From Collinsella sp. (GTDB lineage: Bacteria > Actinomycetota > Coriobacteriia > Coriobacteriales > Coriobacteriaceae), in contig JARIBW010000012.1 in NCBI GenBank assembly GCA_029264355.1, positions 1-47,549 on the forward strand: a stretch of DNA of 47,549 nt, given 5' to 3'. Both the position numbers and the translations under genes were made by a program. Of this stretch, positions 1 through 8,975 are shown piece by piece. Position 1 is the stretch's first letter. Every line of letters begins with the position of its first letter. The notes under the pieces were generated by a model. The model had not been told where the DNA came from. It did not search any database and saw only the letters and a program-made list of their open reading frames with translations.

Positions 1-9
1 CATGATGTC

Positions 10-46
10 AAAACCCCTGCATGTGTTCAAAGCATGCAGGGGTTTT
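10..46. terminator. Perfect 14-bp hairpin, probable bidirectional terminator
   Basis: Arms 10-23 (AAAACCCCTGCATG) and 33-46 are exact reverse complements around a 9-nt loop. The A/T ends of the stem supply a short T-run on either strand, as in a bidirectional intrinsic terminator. The gene it serves to the left is outside the window. Confidence 0.7.
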
Positions 47-78
47 GCATATGATTCGCTTCCTCGTTTTTCAGTTGA

Positions 79-207
79 GGGACTTTTGGTAACTACTTTC
101 CGATCTCGCTCGGTAGACAGCCCCGACCGCAAAACAAAACCGCAGGTCGGACGCCGAACTCCCTATCCGCTACTCCCCGGTTTCGAGTTCTAGTTACCAA
201 AAGTCCC
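79..207. repeat. 129-bp foldback element with three internal hairpins
   Basis: A perfect 17-bp inverted repeat (79-95 and 191-207, outer end GGGACTTTTGGTAACTA) encloses 95 bp. Inside are three smaller pairings: CCGA/TCGG at 100-113, CCGACCGC at 123-130 with 142-150 (one bulged base), and GAACTC at 156-161 with GAGTTC at 185-190, which abuts the right outer arm. The whole could fold as a closed multibranch RNA or a cruciform. No direct flanking duplication is obvious. It may be a MITE-like element or a structured non-coding RNA; neither is proven. The remaining bases between here and the permease stop (208-290) show nothing clear. Confidence 0.6.
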
Positions 208-290
208 ATTCATGAACTTTCCGACGCGATGGCCATTCGCAACAATATGCCCATTTCCCTTGCGAGCGGCCCTCTGATCTGCGCACGTTT

Positions 291-1001
291 CTACAGATCG
301 CGCGCCTCGTACACCTTTATCGAAACACAGGCGCTCACACAATAGAGAAGGACGGAAATTGCCAGCGCAAGAACCCCGACCATGCCGAATCCACCGGTCT
401 CCCATAACGTCTCGATCGCTTTCACCGATAATTCAAGCGTCGAACCGCTTGTCATCCCGATCACAGCCCATGGAGCTACGCCCAGCAACAGCATGATGAA
501 TGGCAACCACTGCGTCGCCTTGGTCTGACCGAACTTAAAATAGGCGGGCAGGATCACGCCGCTCAGTATCGTTCCGATACACAAGCAAACCACCATTCCC
601 GCCGCGGCACTCACCGTTCTCTCCTCATTCCACACGAGCATGTCGGCAACAAATCCCGTTTCTGGAAGCACCTCTCCGATGGCCGTCAATCCAACGACCA
701 GGACAGCTGCCCCTAGTGCAGCGACAAGGGCTATGATCAGGTTGAACGCATAGCGACCCAACACAACATCCCGTCTTGAAATAGGCGTGATCAGCCGATA
801 TGCGCCCCAATCATTCTGCTCGTCATATGCGGAGCCGCTCGTCGACATGCTGAGCATCACCATGGTGAACGCGATGGATGGCAAGAGGGCCAGCGAGCCC
901 ATGCCCGCGCCCAGGCACGCCATAGTGATCAGCATCGTGAACAACATCTGTTTGAGATGCTGGGCAAACACGACCCATTCCATCCTCATCATCCTCAACA
1001 T
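291..1001 (-). CDS. ABC-2 type permease subunit (membrane protein)
   Basis: About 236 residues with roughly six hydrophobic segments, a charged N-terminus and a Gly/Ala-rich pattern typical of ABC-2 permeases. It has no ATPase motif, so it should be the membrane half of the transporter whose ATPase gene lies immediately upstream. The ATG at 1001 overlaps the ATPase stop by one base (TGATG), with a GGAAGG Shine-Dalgarno about nine bases away; an ATG at 1007 is an alternative with poorer spacing. Family-level function (export of a small molecule or peptide, or self-protection) comes from the GntR-ATPase-permease context only; the substrate is unknown. Confidence 0.8.
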   Translation of the reverse strand: MLRMMRMEWVVFAQHLKQMLFTMLITMACLGAGMGSLALLPSIAFTMVMLSMSTSGSAYDEQNDWGAYRLITPISRRDVVLGRYAFNLIIALVAALGAAVLVVGLTAIGEVLPETGFVADMLVWNEERTVSAAAGMVVCLCIGTILSGVILPAYFKFGQTKATQWLPFIMLLLGVAPWAVIGMTSGSTLELSVKAIETLWETGGFGMVGVLALAISVLLYCVSACVSIKVYEARDL

Positions 1002-1945
1002 CAACATCCACCTTCCCCTAATGCATCGGGCCCCGAGAGAAGCTCCTCTCCCCTTAACATCAAAATCATGTACTCATCAATCGTCACGCGGTCACATGGA
1101 ATGTGCGGGAAAGCGCGTGCAAACTCAAAGCGATTGGGGATCAGCACATCCACACCGTAATCGTTGCGCATCGCGCGCAGGCGGTCCGGCGTCCGTCGGT
1201 CCTCGACCAACATCTGCACCTCAGCGGCTCGACACCGGGCGACGCCCATGAAATCGGTGATCTCGTCTTTCGCACAGTCGAACACGATGCGGCCGCCGTC
1301 GATGCACACCACCTCATCGGCGATTTTCTCCAAATCGCTCGTGATATGGCTGCTCATGAGGATCGCGTTTCGAAGGCGGCCCTCATTGTCCTCAACCGCA
1401 ACGAACGTCCGAAGCATATCGAGTACCTCATCACGCGCCATCGGGTCGAGGCCAGCGGTCGCCTCGTCCAAAATCAAGACTCGAGGGCTGTGCGCGAGGG
1501 CACAGGCAAGACTGAGTTTCATCCCCATACCGCGCGAAAGATCTTTAATCGCCTTGGCGCCATCGAGCCCAAACGCTTTGATATACCGCATAAATCCAAC
1601 TGAATCCCATGAAGGGTATGCTCTTGCCATCAGTGCCTCGACTTCCGAGACCCTGAGATGAGAGGGCAGTGACACCGTGTCGAACACAACACCGACCTCC
1701 TGTCTTGCCAAAGGAGGCGCGCTGCACAAATCACGACCCAGGATGAGCGCCTCCCCGCCATCTATATGAATCAACCCAAGTAGCGCTTTAATCGTGGTCG
1801 ACTTGCCCGCCCCGTTCTTTCCGACGAATCCCACAACCTGACCGGGTTCCACCGTGAACGACACGTCCTCCACCGCGAAGTTACCGTAGCGCTTCGTGAT
1901 GCCGCGCGCTTCGATAAGCGGGGCATCTGCAAAGACACTCTCCAT
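1001..1945 (-). CDS. ABC transporter ATP-binding protein
   Basis: A 314-residue ATPase of the CcmA/YtrB type. Walker A is GKNGAGKST (about residues 42-50), the signature region is LSRGMGMKLSLA (about 137-148), and Walker B is VLILDEATAGLDP. The first 215 residues form the nucleotide-binding domain; the last 90 or so are a C-terminal extension without a recognisable motif, as often seen in this group. It starts two bases after the GntR gene stops and overlaps the permease gene, so the three are translationally coupled. It should power the permease encoded next to it. Substrate unknown. Confidence 0.9.
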   Translation of the reverse strand: MESVFADAPLIEARGITKRYGNFAVEDVSFTVEPGQVVGFVGKNGAGKSTTIKALLGLIHIDGGEALILGRDLCSAPPLARQEVGVVFDTVSLPSHLRVSEVEALMARAYPSWDSVGFMRYIKAFGLDGAKAIKDLSRGMGMKLSLACALAHSPRVLILDEATAGLDPMARDEVLDMLRTFVAVEDNEGRLRNAILMSSHITSDLEKIADEVVCIDGGRIVFDCAKDEITDFMGVARCRAAEVQMLVEDRRTPDRLRAMRNDYGVDVLIPNRFEFARAFPHIPCDRVTIDEYMILMLRGEELLSGPDALGEGGC

Positions 1946-1947
1946 GA

Positions 1948-2325
1948 TTATCTCTCACTCTCCAAAAGGGTCCTCATCATCTCAATGAGCTCCTCATCGC
2001 CCAAGTCGAGCGCCCTGCCCGCTTCGATGGCCTGGAGCAGGTACTCCTCGATTTCGAGAAGGCGCTCCTCGCGCAGTATCTCGGCGTTGCCACCGGCGAC
2101 GAAACTTCCCTTGCCCTGAACCGTCTCGATGAAGCCCTGCGCCTCCAAGTCCGCGTAGGCGCGCTTGGTGGTGATGGCGCTCACACGTAAGCTGTTGGCA
2201 AGCGCGCGGATCGAGGGGAGCTGCTCGCCCGCCGTCAGGTCACCGGCCATGATCTGGCTCTTGACCTGCCGGACGATCTGCTCGTAAATGGGCTGGTTGC
2301 TCGAATTCGAAATGATGATTTCCAC
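1948..2325 (-). CDS. GntR family regulator, YtrA subfamily
   Basis: A 125-residue protein with a winged-helix DNA-binding domain (PIYEQIVRQVKSQIMAGDL through GFIETVQGKGSFV, residues about 11-75) and a short helical tail instead of a large effector domain; this is the YtrA architecture. The start is GTG at 2325 preceded by AAAGGGA. It is the first gene of an operon with the ABC ATPase and permease. YtrA-type regulators usually repress their own transporter operon, and a palindrome lies over the promoter here, so autorepression is the likely mode. The inducer (in relatives, cell-wall antibiotics) cannot be read from sequence. Confidence 0.9.
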   Translation of the reverse strand: MEIIISNSSNQPIYEQIVRQVKSQIMAGDLTAGEQLPSIRALANSLRVSAITTKRAYADLEAQGFIETVQGKGSFVAGGNAEILREERLLEIEEYLLQAIEAGRALDLGDEELIEMMRTLLESER

Positions 2326-2435
2326 GAATCACTGTCCCTTTCCCGTCTGCGCCTTGGGCGTCCCCGCGGCGCCAAGGTCGCCCCAGACGTCATGGTGCGA
2401 CCATCTCGAGCATACTGCTTATACTCGATTAGTTC

Positions 2436-2463
2436 AGTATATACACACCTATACACAGTGCAA
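2436..2463 (-). promoter_or_regulatory. Promoter of the GntR-ABC operon with operator-like palindrome
   Basis: On the minus strand TTGCAC (2463-2458) and TATACT (2441-2436) are separated by 16 bp. The palindrome GTATATAC (2437-2444) overlaps the -10 box, and a wider inverted repeat ATACTG (2412-2417)/CAGTAT (2435-2440) lies just downstream. YtrA-type operators often have such spaced AT-rich inverted repeats, so this is a good candidate site for the GntR protein. Confidence 0.6.
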
Positions 2464-2506
2464 GTTTTTTCAGACGTTGATTTAGTCAAAGACCCTTGCT
2501 GAGGTT

Positions 2507-2576
2507 GCGCAATGGGGGACGCGCAATGGGGGACGCGCAATGGGGGACGCGCAATGGGGGACGCGCAATGGAGGAC
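2507..2576. repeat. 14-bp tandem array, five units
   Basis: Five head-to-tail copies of GCGCAATGGGGGAC; the first four are identical and the fifth has one A for G. The unit resembles the CAATTGGGGAC part of the dispersed intergenic repeat found elsewhere in the window, so the array looks like a local expansion of it. The unit is too short and has no spacers, so it is not a CRISPR. Confidence 0.9.
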
Positions 2577-2745
2577 GGGTACAAATTGCGCATACAGAGC
2601 AGCTGGGACCGCCACGAGAAAGGGGGCGGCAAGACGCCCGTCTTGCCGCCCCCCTGGACAGCACGGTGCGCAACTCGCACCGCCATGCGCAATTTGTACC
2701 CGTCCCCAATTGCCCGATCGCACATCCCCAGTTGGGCTCAGTCAG
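2577..2745. repeat. Dispersed repeat copy A: inverted pair around a strong hairpin
   Basis: Perfect 17-bp arms at 2577-2593 and 2685-2701 (GGGTACAAATTGCGCAT) enclose a second perfect 14-bp stem, 2622-2635 with 2640-2653, loop GCCC. The right arm continues into CCCCAATTG and CCCCAGTTGGGC units. It lies downstream of the yqeY-like gene and may also end its transcript, although no T-run follows. The layout is like REP/BIME-type elements mobilised in trans. Confidence 0.75.
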
Positions 2746-2746
2746 G

Positions 2747-3193
2747 CTAGGACAGGCGCGAGCCAACCTCCTTGGCGGCGGCGGGCTTGTCGAAGTTTCC
2801 GTTCGTCGCGGCGGTCAGAGCTCCCATCACACGGCCCATATCCTTCTTGGACGTGGCACCCAAATCGGCGATCGTCTTCTCAACCAGCGCCACGAGTTCA
2901 TCACCGGAAACCTGCTGCGGCAGCAGGCTCTCGAGCACCTCGACCTGAGCGCGCAAGTTCTCGGTACGCTCGGCGTTGTTGCCGGCCTTCTCGGACATCT
3001 CGAGCGTCTCGTTCGTCTGCTTGAGCGTGCGCTTGATCTGGGCGGTGACCTCCTCCTCCGTGATCTCGTGCGCGCCGCCGCGGGAGGCGGCGTTCTTCAG
3101 CTCGCCCAACACCAGGCGCGCAACGCCCAGGCGAACCTTGTCCTTCGCCTTCATGGCGGCGACCATCTCGGCGTGCAGCTCTTCGTATGTCAT
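2747..3193 (-). CDS. YqeY/GatB-domain protein
   Basis: A 148-residue all-helical protein matching the YqeY (GatB/Yqey) family in length and pattern: an N-terminal MTYEELHAEMVAAMKAKDK segment, a central E-rich helix (EITEEEVTAQIKRTLKQ), and a C-terminal GRVMGALTAATNG motif. The C-terminal part resembles the tail domain of the GatB amidotransferase subunit, suggesting tRNA binding, but the role of stand-alone YqeY proteins is not settled. The start has a GAGGAGG Shine-Dalgarno six bases upstream. It is 22 bp behind the foldase gene and is the last gene of the purF-to-yqeY run. Confidence 0.88.
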   Translation of the reverse strand: MTYEELHAEMVAAMKAKDKVRLGVARLVLGELKNAASRGGAHEITEEEVTAQIKRTLKQTNETLEMSEKAGNNAERTENLRAQVEVLESLLPQQVSGDELVALVEKTIADLGATSKKDMGRVMGALTAATNGNFDKPAAAKEVGSRLS

Positions 3194-3215
3194 GGATTAC
3201 CTCCTCATAGTCGGC

Positions 3216-4421
3216 TTATTCGGCGGCATCCGCCTTACCGCTGGATGCCTTGCTCATATCAACGTTGTAGGGCACGTCCTCGGGCATGGGATTGATCTTG
3301 ATGTCGGCCTTCTCGGTATACCCGTTCAGCCAATCACCGTACGCCGCGGAGACCGCCTGCGTCTCAATCATGTCAGAGACGTAATCGCGTATGCCCTCCG
3401 GCACCTCATCGATCGAATCCACGGTCTGAACATCGAAGACGCCCGTGCATTTGATGATGTGGTAACCGTAGTCGGTTTTAACCAGCCCGCTCACCTGTCC
3501 CTCGCTCAGGGCGGAAAGGGCGTCCTGGTATTCGGGGACGAACGTGGCGAGCTTGTCCCAACCAACGTCCCCGCCCTTTTCGGCAGAGGAATCTTCCGAG
3601 TAGTCCTTGGCGGCCTCCTCGAATTCAAGGTCGCCCGCGTTGATCTTGTCGAGCACCTTCTGAGCCTCTTCCTCGACTTTGGCACGCTGATCATCCGAGG
3701 CATCCTCGGGGACCTTGAACAGGATATGCGAAGAGCGACGCGCCCCGTTGTAGGAGGATAGATTCTCGTTGAGGTAAGAGACGATCTCCTCGTCCGTCGG
3801 CTCCTTGGCCGGGGCGACCTTCTCCTTGAGCTTCTGCTGGGCGAGCGAGCTCTTGATGCTCTCCAGATAGGCTTCCTTGGTGTAGCCGATCTGGCCGATC
3901 ATCTCGACGAACGCCTTCTCGTCACCACCGTAGTTCTTGACGGCGTCGTCCCATGCCTTGTCCAGATCCTTTTGATCGACGGTGGCCCCGTACTCCTTCT
4001 CCGCTTCAACGAGCAGGTACTGGCGGGCAATCGCATCGATCACGCTCTCGCGATAGCTCTCGGGGGTCAGGCCCTGCTGGGCTAGATAGGCGGCCCAGTC
4101 CTCGTCCTTCTCATACGAAGCCGAGCGAACCGCCATGATCTGCTTGGTAACCGTGTCCTCCTTGATGTTGACACCGTTCACGGTCGCCGCGACGCCGCCG
4201 GTCAAGGCGTAGTCCTCTTTGTTGTTGACCTCGTTGAGGACGCCGGAACAGGCCATCGCGGTCACAGAGAGCAGCATGGCGAGGATGCCGATCACCACGA
4301 GCACGATCTTGGCGGTCTTGGAGAGCTTCTCTCTCCGGTCCTGTTTGACCTGTCTGCGGTTCGGTGCCGGCTCGGGCGCCGCATCGCGTTTTACCTTGGC
4401 GGTCTTCCTGTTCACTGCCAT
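3216..4421 (-). CDS. Membrane-anchored peptidyl-prolyl isomerase (SurA_N + PpiC rotamase)
   Basis: A 401-residue protein. Residues 1-37 are strongly basic and cytoplasmic; about 38-60 form one transmembrane segment. A SurA-N-like helical region follows (about 75-220), then a parvulin domain (about 225-330) with RRSSHILFKVPEDASD, GGDVGWDKLATFVPEY and VKTDYGYHIIKC, the normal parvulin signatures. The C-terminal 70 residues resume the chaperone-like part. Ala-Cys follows the hydrophobic stretch, but the -3 position is Ala and the cytoplasmic head is long, so a type II anchor fits better than a lipoprotein. It probably assists folding of secreted proteins such as the large adhesin. It lies 63 bp behind purN with GAAGGAAG as Shine-Dalgarno. 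Confidence 0.9.
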   Translation of the reverse strand: MAVNRKTAKVKRDAAPEPAPNRRQVKQDRREKLSKTAKIVLVVIGILAMLLSVTAMACSGVLNEVNNKEDYALTGGVAATVNGVNIKEDTVTKQIMAVRSASYEKDEDWAAYLAQQGLTPESYRESVIDAIARQYLLVEAEKEYGATVDQKDLDKAWDDAVKNYGGDEKAFVEMIGQIGYTKEAYLESIKSSLAQQKLKEKVAPAKEPTDEEIVSYLNENLSSYNGARRSSHILFKVPEDASDDQRAKVEEEAQKVLDKINAGDLEFEEAAKDYSEDSSAEKGGDVGWDKLATFVPEYQDALSALSEGQVSGLVKTDYGYHIIKCTGVFDVQTVDSIDEVPEGIRDYVSDMIETQAVSAAYGDWLNGYTEKADIKINPMPEDVPYNVDMSKASSGKADAAE

Positions 4422-4484
4422 ATGGGGAATCTTCCTTCAATCGTCTTGTCTTTGCCGGGCGCGGGCGCGTCTCCACGCGCCGGG

Positions 4485-5240
4485 TCAGAGACCCGAGCCC
4501 TCCGGACGCACCTCAACCGTAAGATCATCGCGCACATGAACGCGACCATCCGCGAGCATCTGGATGACCTCGGGATACAGAACGTGCTCGATGGCGTGGA
4601 TGTGCTCCTCAAGCGTCTCGAGATCCCATCCCTCTTCGATCGCGAGGGCGCGCTGGGCGATGATGGGGCCCATATCGTACACCGCATTGGCGATGTGCAC
4701 CGTCACGCCGGTCACCTTCACCCCCCGGTCGAACGCATCCTGTATGCCGTGAGCTCCCTGGAAACTCGGAAGAAGCGCGGGATGGATATTGATCACGCGG
4801 TTGGGGAACGTCGCGAGCAGAGGCGCGTGCACCATGCGCATGTACCCGGCCATGATCACGTATTCGCAACCGGCGGCCAAGAGCTCGTGCGCGATGACCT
4901 CATCGGCCTGGATGGGGTCGGCGTAGACCTCTTTGGAGAGCGTCAGCGTTTGGATGCCCGCCGCCTCGGCGCGCTTGAGGCCGTAGGCGGACGGGCGGCT
5001 TCCCACCACGAGCCTGATCTCGGCATTCAGGTCGCCCGACGCGATCGCGTCGATAAGCGCCTGGAGGTTGGTCCCCGAACCGGAGAGCAACACGCCGATG
5101 GGAAGGGGGGCCCGATCGGTGCGGGCCAGTGCGGCGCGGGCTTTTTGCAGGACGTTGATGTCGGGGCGATCGGACGCGGCGCCCGCGACGGCGAGTTCGG
5201 CTAAGACAGCCTCCATGGAGGCCCGGTCCTTAGCGCCCAT
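4485..5240 (-). CDS. purN: Phosphoribosylglycinamide formyltransferase (GAR transformylase)
   Basis: Transfers a formyl group from 10-formyl-tetrahydrofolate to GAR in purine synthesis. The core starts at residue 47 with PIGVLLSGSGTNLQAL, the phosphate-binding loop. VINIHPALLPSFQGAHGIQDA carries the family's catalytic Asn-His pair, and GVTVHIANAVYDMGPII the catalytic-Asp region (VDEGxDxG in most members, here VYDMG). Length is 251 versus about 200 for most PurN, because of a 45-residue helical N-terminal extension of unknown role. The ATG lies 11 bp inside purM. A later ATG (residue 9) would still leave most of the extension. Confidence 0.93.
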   Translation of the reverse strand: MGAKDRASMEAVLAELAVAGAASDRPDINVLQKARAALARTDRAPLPIGVLLSGSGTNLQALIDAIASGDLNAEIRLVVGSRPSAYGLKRAEAAGIQTLTLSKEVYADPIQADEVIAHELLAAGCEYVIMAGYMRMVHAPLLATFPNRVINIHPALLPSFQGAHGIQDAFDRGVKVTGVTVHIANAVYDMGPIIAQRALAIEEGWDLETLEEHIHAIEHVLYPEVIQMLADGRVHVRDDLTVEVRPEGSGL

Positions 5241-6336
5241 CGGTGTACTTCACCTCTCCGGAACCGGCGATGCAGGTGCCCACGCGGAACGGCTTCTCCC
5301 CCATGGAAACGAGCGCCTCGGTGACGGCCGCCTCGTCCTCGGCAGAGACGATCAGCATCAAGCCGACGCCCATGTTGAAGGTCTTGCAGGCCTCATCCGG
5401 TGCGAGCTCGGCCTGCTCGGAGATATACGTGATCACGGCGGGGACATCCCAGCCCATCTGAGAGCCATCGCGTTGGACGAGCGCGTCGACGTTGGAGGGC
5501 AGGGCGCGGTTGAGATTCTCGGTGATGCCGCCGCCGGTGATATGGGCGATGGCGTGGACCTTGGACCCCGCCTCACCGCGCAGCAGCTCGAGGATCGGCT
5601 TCACGTAAATACGGGTCGGAGCCAGCAGGGCGTCGGCCAGGGACAGGCCGGGAGCCACCTCGAGACCCTCGAGCTCGGCCTTCTTGGCCTCGGCCTCGGG
5701 GGTGCCGGGGACGATGCCGTCAACGCCGATGACCTTGCGGACGAGCGAATATCCATTGGAATGGACGCCGGTGGAGGGCAGGCCGATGATGACGTCGCCC
5801 TCGCGCACGTTGACGGGATCGATCATCTTGGGACGGTCGACGACGCCCACGGTGAAACCGGCCAGATCGTAATCGTCCGGGCGCATAACCCCGGGATGCT
5901 CGGCCATCTCGCCGCCCACGAGCGCGCAGCCCGCGATCTTGCAGCCGTCGGCCACCCCCTTGACGATCTTCGCCATATGCTCGGCCTCGATGTGACCGAT
6001 GGCAACGTAATCGAGGAAGAACAGCGGCTCGGCGCCGGAGGCGAGGATGTCGTTCACGCACATGGCGACAAGATCCTGCCCCACCGTCTCGTGCCGATCG
6101 AGGATCTGGGCAAGCACGAGCTTGGTGCCCACGCCGTCGGTGCCGGAAATGAGGATCGGATCCTCCATGTCCTTGAGGGCGGCGGCGGAGAACAGACCGC
6201 CGAAGCCGCCGATGCCGCCGACGACCTCGGGGCGGTTGGTCTCCTTGACCATCTGCTTGATCGCGTCGACCGCGCGGCCGCCCTCGGCGGTGTCGACGCC
6301 GGCGTCCTCGTACGTTACGTGCTTGCTCTCGGCCAT
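5230..6336 (-). CDS. purM: Phosphoribosylformylglycinamidine cyclo-ligase (AIR synthetase)
   Basis: A 368-residue ATP-dependent cyclase making AIR from FGAM. Characteristic motifs are GVDTAEGGRAVDAIKQM near the N-terminus, DPILISGTDGVGTKL, CVNDILASGAEPLFFLDY, GCALVGGEMAEHPG, DVIIGLPSTGVHSNGYSL and HITGGGITENLNRALP. The open frame continues about 40 codons upstream, but ATG at 6336 is preceded by AAAGGAA at proper spacing and starts the conserved N-terminus. It overlaps purN downstream and lies about 270 bp behind purF, separated by a dispersed repeat. Confidence 0.97.
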   Translation of the reverse strand: MAESKHVTYEDAGVDTAEGGRAVDAIKQMVKETNRPEVVGGIGGFGGLFSAAALKDMEDPILISGTDGVGTKLVLAQILDRHETVGQDLVAMCVNDILASGAEPLFFLDYVAIGHIEAEHMAKIVKGVADGCKIAGCALVGGEMAEHPGVMRPDDYDLAGFTVGVVDRPKMIDPVNVREGDVIIGLPSTGVHSNGYSLVRKVIGVDGIVPGTPEAEAKKAELEGLEVAPGLSLADALLAPTRIYVKPILELLRGEAGSKVHAIAHITGGGITENLNRALPSNVDALVQRDGSQMGWDVPAVITYISEQAELAPDEACKTFNMGVGLMLIVSAEDEAAVTEALVSMGEKPFRVGTCIAGSGEVKYTDGR

Positions 6337-6394
6337 GTGGGGTTCCTTTCGACCCAGGGAATTCCTAGTACAGCATGATAGCAGGGCCAACGTC

Positions 6395-6571
6395 TCAAAT
6401 GGGGACAGGTGCAAATTGAGCCATGGCACATGCCCGCAACGGCGGCGGCGAAGCATCCCCGGGCGCCCCGGCTTGCACCTGCGCCGTTTGGGATGGTCCG
6501 CATTCGAAATGCAAAAGGGCGGGAGCGCCGAAACAGCGCCCGAAGGGCCCCATATTCGACGATCCCGCCCT
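6395..6571. repeat. Dispersed repeat copy B between purF and purM
   Basis: Contains the core CAAATGGGGACAGGTGCAA (6397-6415) with a degenerate opposite arm (AGGTGCAA 6407-6414 against TTGCACCT 6473-6480). Further on, AGGGCGGGA (6516-6524) pairs with TCCCGCCCT (6563-6571) around an inner GCGC/GCGC hairpin. This occupies nearly the whole 271-bp purF-purM gap. A transcript from purF to purM would carry this structure. Confidence 0.6.
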
Positions 6572-6607
6572 CGACGGCGACTCGATCACGCTCGACCTGC
6601 GGCGGCT

Positions 6608-8257
<1,650 letters not shown>

Positions 8258-8300
8258 GCGAGTTCCCCTCTTGGTTGCCATGCACGGCCATACGGTGGAA

Positions 8301-8306
8301 ATTATA
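8301..8306 (-). promoter_or_regulatory. Probable -10 box of purF
   Basis: A consensus TATAAT on the minus strand 44 bp upstream of the purF start, within the divergent region to the small membrane protein gene. The -35 is weak (TTTGGC at 16 bp). No purine riboswitch-like structure was recognised between it and the gene. Confidence 0.45.
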
Positions 8307-8531
8307 CGCGCGCAACGCGTGCGCCAAATGTACACGCTGAATCGACACGGCTTTGCAATGAAACGCACCCCGGTCGATCGGCGCGCTTTCAAAGGGGGCC
8401 GCACGGCGCTCCCATGTCGCCAGACATGGTGGACTGGTGAAGAGGCCGCGCTTTAGGGGAAATACCATGAGCGCGTGGCAGATGTTGACCATACAATTGC
8501 GTTATCGAACCCGCTATTTTACGAGGTGTTC

Positions 8532-8957
8532 ATGGACGAGCAGACATCCCGGCCGCGGCCTGACATCAGGGGCACGCGCAAGCACATGGGGGTCGCCACG
8601 AGCGATCCGACCTACCTGCCGCCCGTGGACAACCCCAACGCCCCCGCATCGGATCGCAAGGCGCGCATCCCCGTGCGCAAGGTTTCGTATGGCAGCGGGG
8701 GCTCCGCCCACAACAGCGCCCCTGCGAGTAAGTCGCCCTCGCACATCCCCGTCTCCAGCCCAACACTGCAAGTCCGCACGCACGAGGGCGCGGGCAACAT
8801 CTCGCCGAGGCGCAATTACATCTCCACACCCAAAAAGGGCCGCGCCATCTTCACCTCCCGCCAGGACCGCCAGCGCAGGCGAATCAAGATCGCCCTCGGG
8901 CTCATGGTCGTCGCCGCGATCGCGCTCGCCCTGTTCTGGTACTTCGTCCTGCGCTAA
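8532..8957 (+). CDS. Small basic tail-anchored membrane protein, function unknown
   Basis: A 141-residue protein: a Pro/Ser/Arg-rich, probably disordered N-terminal 110 residues, a basic stretch (SRQDRQRRRIK), then one transmembrane segment at the very C-terminus (IALGLMVVAAIALALFWYFVLR). This is a tail-anchored topology with the long part in the cytoplasm. I do not recognise the family. ATG at 8532 is preceded by GAGGTG; an in-frame GTG at 8475 would add 19 residues. It is divergent from purF and 18 bp ahead of the cysteine desulfurase, with which it is probably co-transcribed. Confidence 0.75.
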   Translation: MDEQTSRPRPDIRGTRKHMGVATSDPTYLPPVDNPNAPASDRKARIPVRKVSYGSGGSAHNSAPASKSPSHIPVSSPTLQVRTHEGAGNISPRRNYISTPKKGRAIFTSRQDRQRRRIKIALGLMVVAAIALALFWYFVLR

Positions 8958-8975
8958 GAGAATCCGTCATCGCCC

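Noticed and set aside
2507-2576. Possible CRISPR array
   Set aside because: Units are 14 bp, contiguous and without spacers; no cas genes are present.
2486-2766. Several overlapping open frames over the repeat array
   Set aside because: They are translations of the 14-bp repeat and its inverted copy, without ribosome sites or conserved-looking protein.
8258-8531. Purine riboswitch ahead of purF
   Set aside because: The short leader after the TATAAT lacks a recognisable three-stem purine aptamer.
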